Virus record (IMG/VR): IMGVR_UViG_3300030116_000231
Location: 1-53,199 of that record
DNA: 53,199 bases
From: a virus
Reading direction: 5' to 3' (one strand)
Below, one piece after another: positions 1-8,003 of the stretch. Each line of letters opens with the position of its first letter. Position 1 is the stretch's first letter. Both the position numbers and the translations under genes were made by a program. The notes below the pieces were generated by a model, which had not been told where the DNA came from, did not search any database, and saw only the letters and a list, made by a program, of their open reading frames with translations.

Positions 1-164
1 CTACCGACAAGCAACCGAGTGGGTACTGGCACAGATCGGAGCTATCCGTAGAACAGTACAAGAGAACCAAGTTGATTCGTTCGATCTTATCGCAGAGTAC
101 ATGGCTGACAGTGCAGATGCACAGGTAACAGTGATGCATACAGCAGGGCAGAAACCACAGCCTG
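1..164. repeat. Terminal overlap, left copy
   Basis: Bases 1-164 match 53036-53199 except at 4, 6, 55 and 106. Three differences are silent third-position changes and one (position 6) changes Gln to Arg. Both copies lie in the same frame of the primase-helicase gene. This is the signature of a circular assembly cut inside a gene, made from a slightly mixed population. A true terminal repeat of a virion genome would normally be identical in both copies. Confidence 0.92.
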
Positions 165-520
165 ACTATGGTCGTATGCCACGAGGGGATATTAGAGTTC
201 GCCTTGATGTGTTCCGTAAGTCTGCGGCTGAGCCGTTTGATAAGGGTACGATGATGATTGACCGCACCCACTTCCGCAAGTGGTTGTCTGTTCGAGGAGC
301 TGACTACAAGTCATTCAAACAGGAACTTGCTGTGGAGAACGCGATTGCCACGCCGAAGTCAGAGAAGGCTTCACTTGGTAAGGACACGCCAATCAAACTG
401 GCGCAGTCCTATGTTATAGGCTTTAACTTAACTCACCCAAGATTCCAGAGCTTGCTAGAGAACGCTGATGTAACTGCTGATGACTTAGCTTACGGACAGT
501 TACAAATTGTTACAGACTAG
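1..520 (+). CDS. PrimPol-helicase fusion, C-terminal part (gene split by the window ends)
   Basis: The frame is open from base 2 and ends with TAG at 518-520. Its first 54 codons repeat, with one Gln/Arg difference, the last 54 codons of the reading frame that begins at 50697. The ATG at 101 is therefore an internal methionine, not a start. Joined across the ends (50697-53199 then 165-520) the protein is 952 residues. This part lies downstream of the helicase core, and I recognise no domain of its own in it. The gene is the last of the rightward arm and its stop overlaps the stop of the convergent giant virion gene by four bases (CTAG, 517-520). Confidence 0.9.
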   Translation, partial: YRQATEWVLAQIGAIRRTVQENQVDSFDLIAEYMADSADAQVTVMHTAGQKPQPDYGRMPRGDIRVRLDVFRKSAAEPFDKGTMMIDRTHFRKWLSVRGADYKSFKQELAVENAIATPKSEKASLGKDTPIKLAQSYVIGFNLTHPRFQSLLENADVTADDLAYGQLQIVTD

Positions 521-3500
521 AACTTCTCGTCGTTAAGACCATAGATACGCATTAGCTCTTCCAAGTCGCTACGGATAGCGGTTGGCGAAGTCTTCAAGTA
601 CCTCTGTCCAGTGGGCATAGCTGCTGCTTTCGCTGACCGCTTAGCGCGTTTCTCAAAGTCCTTGAACTCAAAAGCTGTTCCTCTGTGGATCACATTCCAA
701 TCTCTAACCATGTTGATAACCTCCCTCATACGAGCGCGGTCTTTCTCAACATAGGCTTTGACGTAAGCGGCAGTATAGTCCGCACGCAGGTACTTTATGT
801 ACTCAGCTTTGTACTTTCCTAGCCTTACTATGTCGTTCTCTCTGGTGGCTATGGATGGATAGAAACCCATTGCGCGGAAAGCAATCTGCCCCCAATCAGA
901 AGATGGATCAATGACTTTACCCTGAGAGTTTGTCACTGCTCCAGTATCGTAATAGGTATAAGCGTCAATGATACCTCGCATCGCAGCCACGGGAGACTCG
1001 CGGAAAGCCCCAGTGAAACTTGTTGTCTGGTCTCTGAGTCCTACTACTCCGGCAGCATACTTGCTAAAGTTACCTGCTGTTACAAACGCACCTTCAAGAC
1101 CTGAGTATACTGGCCCAAAGAAGTTTTGTAGTTCTCTAGAAGAATCAGCACCTGCTCTCAGTGCGCCAGTCAGAGGGATAAGATCACCAAAACCTAGACG
1201 AGTGGAGAATGTACCTGCTGCTATCTGGTCTAGTCCACCTCTCATCATGTACTTTGCAGAGCCAGGGGCTAGTCCATCAAACAACTTGATAAGTTCTTCC
1301 TCTACGCTTGCCTTCTTGATGCCAAAGAACTGAAGCAGGGTGTCAATCAAATCAGCTAGGTCGTCTGCAAATGGTAGACCTTTCAACCCAGACATAGCAA
1401 ACAGCATACCCAAGAAGTATAGTCTGCCCTTCGGACTCATACCTTTCATCATCTGTATGGTGATGATTGAGAACTGTTTGTAGATAAACAGATACTGACC
1501 TACGTTACCACGAGCCATCTCTGGGCGGTTAAACATACCGTATTCACCCTGAGAAGTATTCACCGCAGTACGAGCAAACTCAGTGGCCTCTGAGTTAATC
1601 TGGTTTTCTAGCTCAGTAAACCTAGCGTCTTGCTCCATGTTTCTGCTGTCACCCAGAACCTCTAACTCAATGTATTCTGGTGAGCCTGCTACTGCTCTCT
1701 TCTTATGCAGACGGAAAGCTGCTAGTGCTGTAGCTCTTCGGTTAAGCTGCTCTGTGTAAGAGAACATACCCATCCAGAGCTTTACTGCGCCCTGTAGTTT
1801 GTTACTGTTGATGCCGCCTCTAGCTGTACCCACTAGTGCGTTAGCCTGTGCAGCCTGTAGAACGCCTTCGGATGTGGCGTTTGCTAGGAACAGTGCTTCA
1901 TCTCTTTTTAGCCCATGCTTATCCAACAGACTTTGGTCGCTTACTACTCTGTTGATGTAGGTCGCATCAGCCAGATTAGAATCCAACATATTTCTAGCTG
2001 CTAGCTGCATCTCTAGTGCAGAGTTACTCAGACCAAAGCCACCGCCAAAACCTCTAGCTTCATTATAAGTGCCTAGGAATGGTATACTGTGGGTCATCAT
2101 AGACACGAGGTTGATACCTGCTGTCGCTACTGAACCGCCCAACTGAGCAACAACTGTCCACATCTTCAGACGAGATCCTGTCTCACCTGACAACAAGTCT
2201 TCAGTCGAGTCATTGATATTGGAAGCATCAGCATACCATTGCTGAAGTCCTAGTGCAGTGCCTCTATAATCTTCACCTCTACCGAGGTTCTTCATAGACT
2301 TGCCTGTAACCCTGTTGATAGCTTGGGGCATACCATCAGCTGCCATATACTGATACATGTAGGCATATCTATCGTAATTATTCTGCGCTCTACGCATGTC
2401 CTCTGGAGCTAAATCAGTACGTTGCGTTTCTGCATACAAGTCTTTCAATAGTTTGGAGTCGCCGCGCCATAGGCTGTCGTCTAGCATGATGTTGTTTAGA
2501 CGGTGACGATAGAAAGTTTGCCCTGCAATGTGTCCTTGCGTCTCAAGATATTCTGCTGTGCTACGCACTACGTCTTGATCCCAACCTCTAACACCTGCTC
2601 TTTGCAGACTTCTACGAGCACGTTGAGTCTGAGCAGTCAAAGCCTCCACAATACGTTCTCTTTCTTGTGGGTTTATGTTTACATCTAGACGCGCCAATGT
2701 GTTGACAAAGTCGTCCAGACTAAACTGCTGCCCTAATACAGAACCTTTACGGGTTGTCTCGGTCACTGCTCGGAAGGTTATGGCTCGCTCTTTTCCGTTG
2801 GCATCTTCAATAGTAAACTGCCTATCGCCAAACTCTGCGTTTAGATTATCTACTATTTCTCTAGCATCTTTACGGCTACCAGCTTGGTAGTAAGGCAACA
2901 CAGTCTTCCAAACGTCACCAAGTGGTACTACTTCTCCGTTGTCATCAAAAGCAGCTAGCCTAATTTGCTGATTACCTCTGCGAGTAAACGGTACATAGGA
3001 TGTCATAATGGTACGCTTAGCATTAAACTGTGCGTTAGCTGCCTGTACATCCAAGAGGTACAAGTTACCAATGGCTGATGTGATGCGGTTAGCCTGACCT
3101 TGCGTGTAGTTTTTATCTGATAGAGAGTCTAGGCCAGCGATAATTTCTTGGAAGTCTTGTCCTTGAAACTTGGCAGTATCTTCTCGCCCTTGCTTCCAGT
3201 CTTGCACTTTATCTTTTACATATAGCGCACGGTTAATCTCTCTTAGGAAAGTCTTAGCGTCTTCTACTGATTCGCTTTTGTACTGGAAGCTACCACCTTC
3301 TTGACGCGAGTCTTTCTGGTATAGGTTTACATACTGCTCCATCACTCTACGAAGCACCATAGTGTCTTGGTCAGACATGCCATAAGACTTCTTAAATTGA
3401 TTTATGGTAGCGTCTCGCTGAGCTACTGCACCTTCTATTGTAGATCTGGCTACGTCTAGGGCTGACTGGTTAACAGCTTTGCGCTGTTCATTGTAGATAT

Positions 3501-6500
3501 TCCACACTCTATCGGTAATAGGGAAGTCTGGAGTCCACACATCTTCACTGAATACTTCTTGCTCTTGATCGCCAAGAGTAACTCTAAGACCGTTAGTAAA
3601 GTCCTCGCGTGTTAGTTCACCTGCGGCAACTGCGGCTTCAAAGTTATCGCGGTTGATACCTACTACACCGTTCTGCATAGTAACAAGATCGCCTACGTCT
3701 CTGATGTCTGTATCAGTAACAGCGTCTTGTTTGTTTAGTGCGCCGTAGGCTAGAAGCTGTCCTGCTTGTAGAAGTTCTTCCTCTGTTGGCCCACCCTGTT
3801 TGTTACCGTTCTCGTCTGTGAAACTAAAGGCAGAGTTAGAGAACGCTGTCATACCTTCATAGTTAGAAAGAAAGCGTCTGGCACGATTAGCACGAGCTTG
3901 GAATATGTTAAACACTTGCTGCAGACCATCGCTGCGAGTGGCCATGTTGTCTAGCGACTGTACGTTTTCTGCAAGTTTACCGAAGAAAACACCTACATCT
4001 CTAATGTTTTCTATATCTTTTAGGTCGGTAAGCATCTTCTTGGCCGCACGCATACCGCCGTAATTACCGCTACTCTTAGTAAAGGCATGGGAAGATATGG
4101 CTCTTGATGCTGCATCTGCAGTATCTTCTACAAGAGAATAACGCACCAACGTGTTGTCACGCTGTAAGCTCTGCAAGTTACGTCCTAGTTCTTGCATTGA
4201 TACTAGACCGCTGCCACCCTGCAACAAGTTCCTGCGTGATTGTCGTAGCATGTACCTGGCTAGATCATCAGTAAAATCAAAGCCTAGTTTGTTTAGAGCA
4301 TCTTTAACAGCGTACCAGATCTGTTTAATAACACTGGAGTCTAGGTCAGCTGCTCTGTTTGCTAGCTCTTCTTCGATGGCTTCGATACGCTCCATGCCCA
4401 TTTCGACACGGCGATTAACCATTACGCGCAGACTTGAGTCAGATAGGTATACGTTCTCTAGGTTTTTCTCTAGAGTTTTCCTGTCCATAAACGCGCCCAT
4501 GCCAAAGTGACCCATAGTTTCGTGGGCTACAACAAACTTGGCTTGCTTCTCTGTCTTAATTCTATCGCTGAATATAACGATCTCATCGCCCAGTGACACA
4601 CCTGCCGCAGGAGCGTCAGCAAAGTTAGGTCGTCTTTCAGCTATACGATTGAAAAGCGCTGGGTCAGTACGCAGTAAATCTTGCTGATCGTTAAATACCT
4701 TCAGCTTAGGTTTTGTTTTTAGTTTGCTCAGTGCCTTGTTAGCAATAGCTTGAACACGCAGTTTAGGCAGCGGATCAGTAATGGCTGTACCATCTTCCAT
4801 GAGGAAGAAGCGTCCTGTCTTTTCGTCTGCAGCTTTTGTCGCTGCGTTCATTGTATCTGAGTTCTCTTCAACAGCTGGTGCTGCATTAGTCATAGGTGCT
4901 TGCCGCTCACCCATAAAGGCTTCGTGTGGCTTGCCTGTGATCTTAACGTCTTTTGCAATTTTATCTACAAGACCACGGCGAGTAGCGTACTCGTACCACG
5001 GTTTAGTAGAGGATAACGAATCAAAAGTTAGAGCATACTTGACGAAACGCTTGTCAAGCATCTTGAGTTGGCCATCAGTAAAGTCAGCTGGTGATGTAAA
5101 CGCTTTATCTACAAACGCTTTGGCTCTCATTCTGGCTGCTTTTTCATCAAGGGCTGCAGCGTTAGTACCTGTAGGAGCGGGTGCCCAGTAGGCAATATCC
5201 ATCAGGTAGTTAGCGTCAGTATCTATATCATCTAGGGTTTTACCCTGATCGTTCTCAAACTCTTCGATGACTTCTAGGATGGCAATCTCTTCGGCGTTCT
5301 TCTCAGGGTCTAGCTGAGTTCCCCCCTGTACGCTATCTTCCTGCGTACCTTGTTGACTGTCAGCTTCCCTAGTGGCTGCTTCAGCTTCCTCAACTGCGCT
5401 TGTCTTCTTGCGTTCTTGCGCTTCTCTGAGGCGCTCTTTAGACCTACCCTTTCTGGTAGTTGTTTGTTCTTGGGTGTCTGGCTGGCCAGTTCCTGTGCCA
5501 ACTCCGGCAGGTTCTCCGACATCCACCTCTGCTGGGCCTTGCTCTTGAACGACATTATCTTGTGCCTCCCGTAGTTCATCGACTTGCTGTTTTAGTTTGT
5601 TAATCTCCTGTTGCTGTGCAGCGAGGGCTTCTTCATCTGGAGTTGTCTGAACAAGTTCTGGTGTGGTTGCTGGCGCTGTAGTACCGGCAGCTTTGAGTGC
5701 AGCCATCGAAGGCTCACCACGCTGAGTAAATAGAATACCTTGCCCCGCTGCTCGTGCTTCCGCTGGAGTCATTGGGCGTGCTGCTTCTTCAGCTGCCTTC
5801 TCAGCTTCACGCTCCTGCTTGCGGCGTAGACGATTAGCTTTGTTAATTGCTTTCTGCTCAGCTTTGGAAGGTTTAGGTATCTTTACCTGTCCACGGAACA
5901 AATCAAGCTGGCGAGGCGGAGCAACAGGAACTGGCACAGTAGGGAGATTCTGAACCGGCGCTGCCACGGGAGGAAGATTTGGCTGCGTCACGCCTTGCTG
6001 CTCCGCCTCATAGGCCGCGATCTCCTCTGCTGCACGCTCTTGTTCTAGAGAGTTAAGGAGTTCGCGGTTATTCCGTTCAATCCGTTGGTTCTCTACCCTT
6101 AACTGTTCAGCACGAATAGCTTCATTCTCTGCCTGTAGTTGGGCTTGTCTCTCTGCTTCAGCATCAGCTTCGATCTTACGCTGCGCTGCTTCCTGCATAC
6201 GTTGCTGCAACAAGTTTGGCTGCAGTTGCGGCTGTGCTGCTGCAGTTCGCTGAATACTTTCTACCACATTCTGTACAGGCGCAGGCTCGACAGGCGCAGG
6301 CTCTGGCATAGGTGGTGTTGTTTGCTGACTAAACAGATCTCCTTGTGCGCCTACAGGTGCGACAAGTTCCATTTCCTGCTGCACTGGCTGTGGTTGCGCC
6401 ATAAGTCGCTGCTGTCCAAACGGCAACTCCATCTGAAATCCTGGCTGTCGTGATGGGATTACAGGCTGATCAAATAGCTCTAACTGGTCTACATTACCTA

Positions 6501-7995
6501 CGCCTAGGTTCTGATCTGGAAATAACTCTCCTTGCGTAGGCTCAACAGGTTGCGTTGGTGCAGTACCAAGGTCTGTATCTTCTGGGAACAACTCCTGCTG
6601 TGTTGAACCTTCTGGCATCCCAGGCTCAGCAGGGCTTGCATCTGTATCTTCAGGCGGCGTACCTTGTAGTAGGTCAGCCTCAGTAGTTTTCTTGAGGTTA
6701 GCAACACCACCGATAGGCGCACCGATAGCAAAGCCTGCGGCAAAAGAGTTAATCAATCTAGCTAGAGTTTCATCGCCCTCGTACTTCCGTCCTGTATAGG
6801 CGCTAGTGGCACCCATAACGATGGCTTCTTGACCTGCTTCTGTGACACCCTCTAGTGTACCACCTACTCCTGCACCTGTAGCGCCTCTGCGTAGCCTGCT
6901 ACCTTTTGACCCTCTGCCTATATTACCAAAGATCTTAGCGCCAAGCACAAACTCAGGGATCGTATCTAGTAGAGCATACGGAACACCTGCGCTAAGCGCA
7001 GTCATCTTTGCGTTAAAGTCGCTAGGATCAACCCCGCTTTCGAGAAGCTCTGAGTAGACATCAGATGATGCAATACCAAAGTTGTTTGCGTAGCCTAACG
7101 TAACTGCTCCCGCAATGCCTGATGCACGCTTCAGAACCTTACCTTGTTCGGTCTTCATAAAGGCTTTAGCTGCTGCTTTGCCTTTACCTTTTTCGATTGC
7201 GTACTGCTCAGCTGCTTCCTTAACAGCCTTTTTAAACGCAGCCTTACCTGTAAGTCCTGCAATCGTACCGCCTACAGAACCTAATCCTGGCCCTGCTGTA
7301 GCAGAACCTGCGACAAAACCGATGGCACCTGCAGCAATAGTCTCAAGGAGCATTGGGCCTTGTGTACCAAGTACGCCTACGAACCACTCGACTGGGCCTA
7401 AGTCTGCGTCACCCATACCGATGTCGGTAAACTCACCTGCAAAGGGTCTGTTCTTACGGATGTCTTCTTCCGCACGCTCCATGACCCCAAGGCCATACTC
7501 ATCAGCACCTACCAGCACAGCACCTGCACCGAATAGAGAGCGTAGCTGAGCCATGCCTGTATCGAAGTTTTCAGCGAAACGGCGTTTTAGTGTGGGATCA
7601 GTAATAGATTTAATATATTTACCGTACTCGTCTGGCGTTACTTGTTGCCAGCTTCCAGCAGGTGCAGCTTGCCTTGGCTTGTCTAGAAACTCACGAGATT
7701 TTACAGCAGCGTCAGCGTCATCAAGATCAAACAGTGACCCGTTTACAAACACCTTGTTTTGCTGTGGGTCAAATAGAACATTAGGGCCAGTAGGAGCAGG
7801 GCGTTTTACCTCAGGCAGTGTAAACTGAGACATACCTTTATTGTACTCAGCATCAATCTCTGTGCCGATTACCTGTCGTTTACCTGTAAGGTTGCCTACA
7901 CCTATATCTGGAGATGGATCATAGGGGTTTCCTAGCGGATCTAAATCCATTGCTCCTAGTAGAGGACTACCAAATGAAAGGCCCGCTTTCGCCAT
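517..7995 (-). CDS. Giant internal virion protein (2492 aa), T7 gp16-like/polyvalent protein
   Basis: At 2492 residues this is the largest gene and the last of the late arm. By position and architecture it is probably an internal core protein ejected with the DNA. It has a hydrophobic, Gly/Ala-rich segment at about residues 205-260, a long Gln/Pro-rich low-complexity stretch at about 440-900, a HETMGH motif at residues 1158-1163 recalling the protease segment of large polyvalent phage proteins, and a hydrophobic C-terminal part near residue 2180. HETMGH has one residue too many between Glu and the second His for a canonical HExxH zincin, so protease activity is uncertain. The ATG at 7995 follows GGAG-TGAGGT, which overlaps the upstream stop at 8004. 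A second gene is embedded in another frame at 5310-5555. The family call is inference. Confidence 0.8.
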   Translation of the reverse strand: MAKAGLSFGSPLLGAMDLDPLGNPYDPSPDIGVGNLTGKRQVIGTEIDAEYNKGMSQFTLPEVKRPAPTGPNVLFDPQQNKVFVNGSLFDLDDADAAVKSREFLDKPRQAAPAGSWQQVTPDEYGKYIKSITDPTLKRRFAENFDTGMAQLRSLFGAGAVLVGADEYGLGVMERAEEDIRKNRPFAGEFTDIGMGDADLGPVEWFVGVLGTQGPMLLETIAAGAIGFVAGSATAGPGLGSVGGTIAGLTGKAAFKKAVKEAAEQYAIEKGKGKAAAKAFMKTEQGKVLKRASGIAGAVTLGYANNFGIASSDVYSELLESGVDPSDFNAKMTALSAGVPYALLDTIPEFVLGAKIFGNIGRGSKGSRLRRGATGAGVGGTLEGVTEAGQEAIVMGATSAYTGRKYEGDETLARLINSFAAGFAIGAPIGGVANLKKTTEADLLQGTPPEDTDASPAEPGMPEGSTQQELFPEDTDLGTAPTQPVEPTQGELFPDQNLGVGNVDQLELFDQPVIPSRQPGFQMELPFGQQRLMAQPQPVQQEMELVAPVGAQGDLFSQQTTPPMPEPAPVEPAPVQNVVESIQRTAAAQPQLQPNLLQQRMQEAAQRKIEADAEAERQAQLQAENEAIRAEQLRVENQRIERNNRELLNSLEQERAAEEIAAYEAEQQGVTQPNLPPVAAPVQNLPTVPVPVAPPRQLDLFRGQVKIPKPSKAEQKAINKANRLRRKQEREAEKAAEEAARPMTPAEARAAGQGILFTQRGEPSMAALKAAGTTAPATTPELVQTTPDEEALAAQQQEINKLKQQVDELREAQDNVVQEQGPAEVDVGEPAGVGTGTGQPDTQEQTTTRKGRSKERLREAQERKKTSAVEEAEAATREADSQQGTQEDSVQGGTQLDPEKNAEEIAILEVIEEFENDQGKTLDDIDTDANYLMDIAYWAPAPTGTNAAALDEKAARMRAKAFVDKAFTSPADFTDGQLKMLDKRFVKYALTFDSLSSTKPWYEYATRRGLVDKIAKDVKITGKPHEAFMGERQAPMTNAAPAVEENSDTMNAATKAADEKTGRFFLMEDGTAITDPLPKLRVQAIANKALSKLKTKPKLKVFNDQQDLLRTDPALFNRIAERRPNFADAPAAGVSLGDEIVIFSDRIKTEKQAKFVVAHETMGHFGMGAFMDRKTLEKNLENVYLSDSSLRVMVNRRVEMGMERIEAIEEELANRAADLDSSVIKQIWYAVKDALNKLGFDFTDDLARYMLRQSRRNLLQGGSGLVSMQELGRNLQSLQRDNTLVRYSLVEDTADAASRAISSHAFTKSSGNYGGMRAAKKMLTDLKDIENIRDVGVFFGKLAENVQSLDNMATRSDGLQQVFNIFQARANRARRFLSNYEGMTAFSNSAFSFTDENGNKQGGPTEEELLQAGQLLAYGALNKQDAVTDTDIRDVGDLVTMQNGVVGINRDNFEAAVAAGELTREDFTNGLRVTLGDQEQEVFSEDVWTPDFPITDRVWNIYNEQRKAVNQSALDVARSTIEGAVAQRDATINQFKKSYGMSDQDTMVLRRVMEQYVNLYQKDSRQEGGSFQYKSESVEDAKTFLREINRALYVKDKVQDWKQGREDTAKFQGQDFQEIIAGLDSLSDKNYTQGQANRITSAIGNLYLLDVQAANAQFNAKRTIMTSYVPFTRRGNQQIRLAAFDDNGEVVPLGDVWKTVLPYYQAGSRKDAREIVDNLNAEFGDRQFTIEDANGKERAITFRAVTETTRKGSVLGQQFSLDDFVNTLARLDVNINPQERERIVEALTAQTQRARRSLQRAGVRGWDQDVVRSTAEYLETQGHIAGQTFYRHRLNNIMLDDSLWRGDSKLLKDLYAETQRTDLAPEDMRRAQNNYDRYAYMYQYMAADGMPQAINRVTGKSMKNLGRGEDYRGTALGLQQWYADASNINDSTEDLLSGETGSRLKMWTVVAQLGGSVATAGINLVSMMTHSIPFLGTYNEARGFGGGFGLSNSALEMQLAARNMLDSNLADATYINRVVSDQSLLDKHGLKRDEALFLANATSEGVLQAAQANALVGTARGGINSNKLQGAVKLWMGMFSYTEQLNRRATALAAFRLHKKRAVAGSPEYIELEVLGDSRNMEQDARFTELENQINSEATEFARTAVNTSQGEYGMFNRPEMARGNVGQYLFIYKQFSIITIQMMKGMSPKGRLYFLGMLFAMSGLKGLPFADDLADLIDTLLQFFGIKKASVEEELIKLFDGLAPGSAKYMMRGGLDQIAAGTFSTRLGFGDLIPLTGALRAGADSSRELQNFFGPVYSGLEGAFVTAGNFSKYAAGVVGLRDQTTSFTGAFRESPVAAMRGIIDAYTYYDTGAVTNSQGKVIDPSSDWGQIAFRAMGFYPSIATRENDIVRLGKYKAEYIKYLRADYTAAYVKAYVEKDRARMREVINMVRDWNVIHRGTAFEFKDFEKRAKRSAKAAAMPTGQRYLKTSPTAIRSDLEELMRIYGLNDEKF
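5310..5555 (-). CDS. Overprinted small protein (81 aa), FKSKAQQR/LPERV type
   Basis: This ORF lies wholly inside the 2492-aa gene, same strand, different frame. Its first half reads MSFKSKAQQRWM, then a Pro-Glu-Leu-Ala helix, then TPKNKQLPERV. That is the pattern of small stand-alone phage proteins I recall as FKSKAQ-R, PE-A, TP-K-LPE-V. A GGGAGG Shine-Dalgarno (5565-5570) stands 9 nt before the ATG at 5555, which favours this start over the upstream in-frame ATG at 5579. The C-terminal half is Arg/Lys-rich. The host frame here is low-complexity Gln/Glu/Thr/Gly sequence, which tolerates overprinting. Function is unknown. Confidence 0.72.
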   Translation of the reverse strand: MSFKSKAQQRWMSENLPELAQELASQTPKNKQLPERVGLKSASEKRKNARRQAQLRKLKQPLGKLTVNKVRRKIAYRGELS

Positions 7996-8003
7996 TATTT
8001 ACC

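Noticed and set aside
101-520. An independent 139-aa gene starting at ATG 101
   Set aside because: The frame is open upstream to base 2 and continues, across the circular join, the primase-helicase gene that starts at 50697.
6504-6743. A second overprinted gene (79 aa) inside the giant protein gene
   Set aside because: Its product is a Leu/Ser/Gln-rich shadow of Gln/Pro-rich coding sequence with no recognisable motif, unlike the ORF at 5310-5555.
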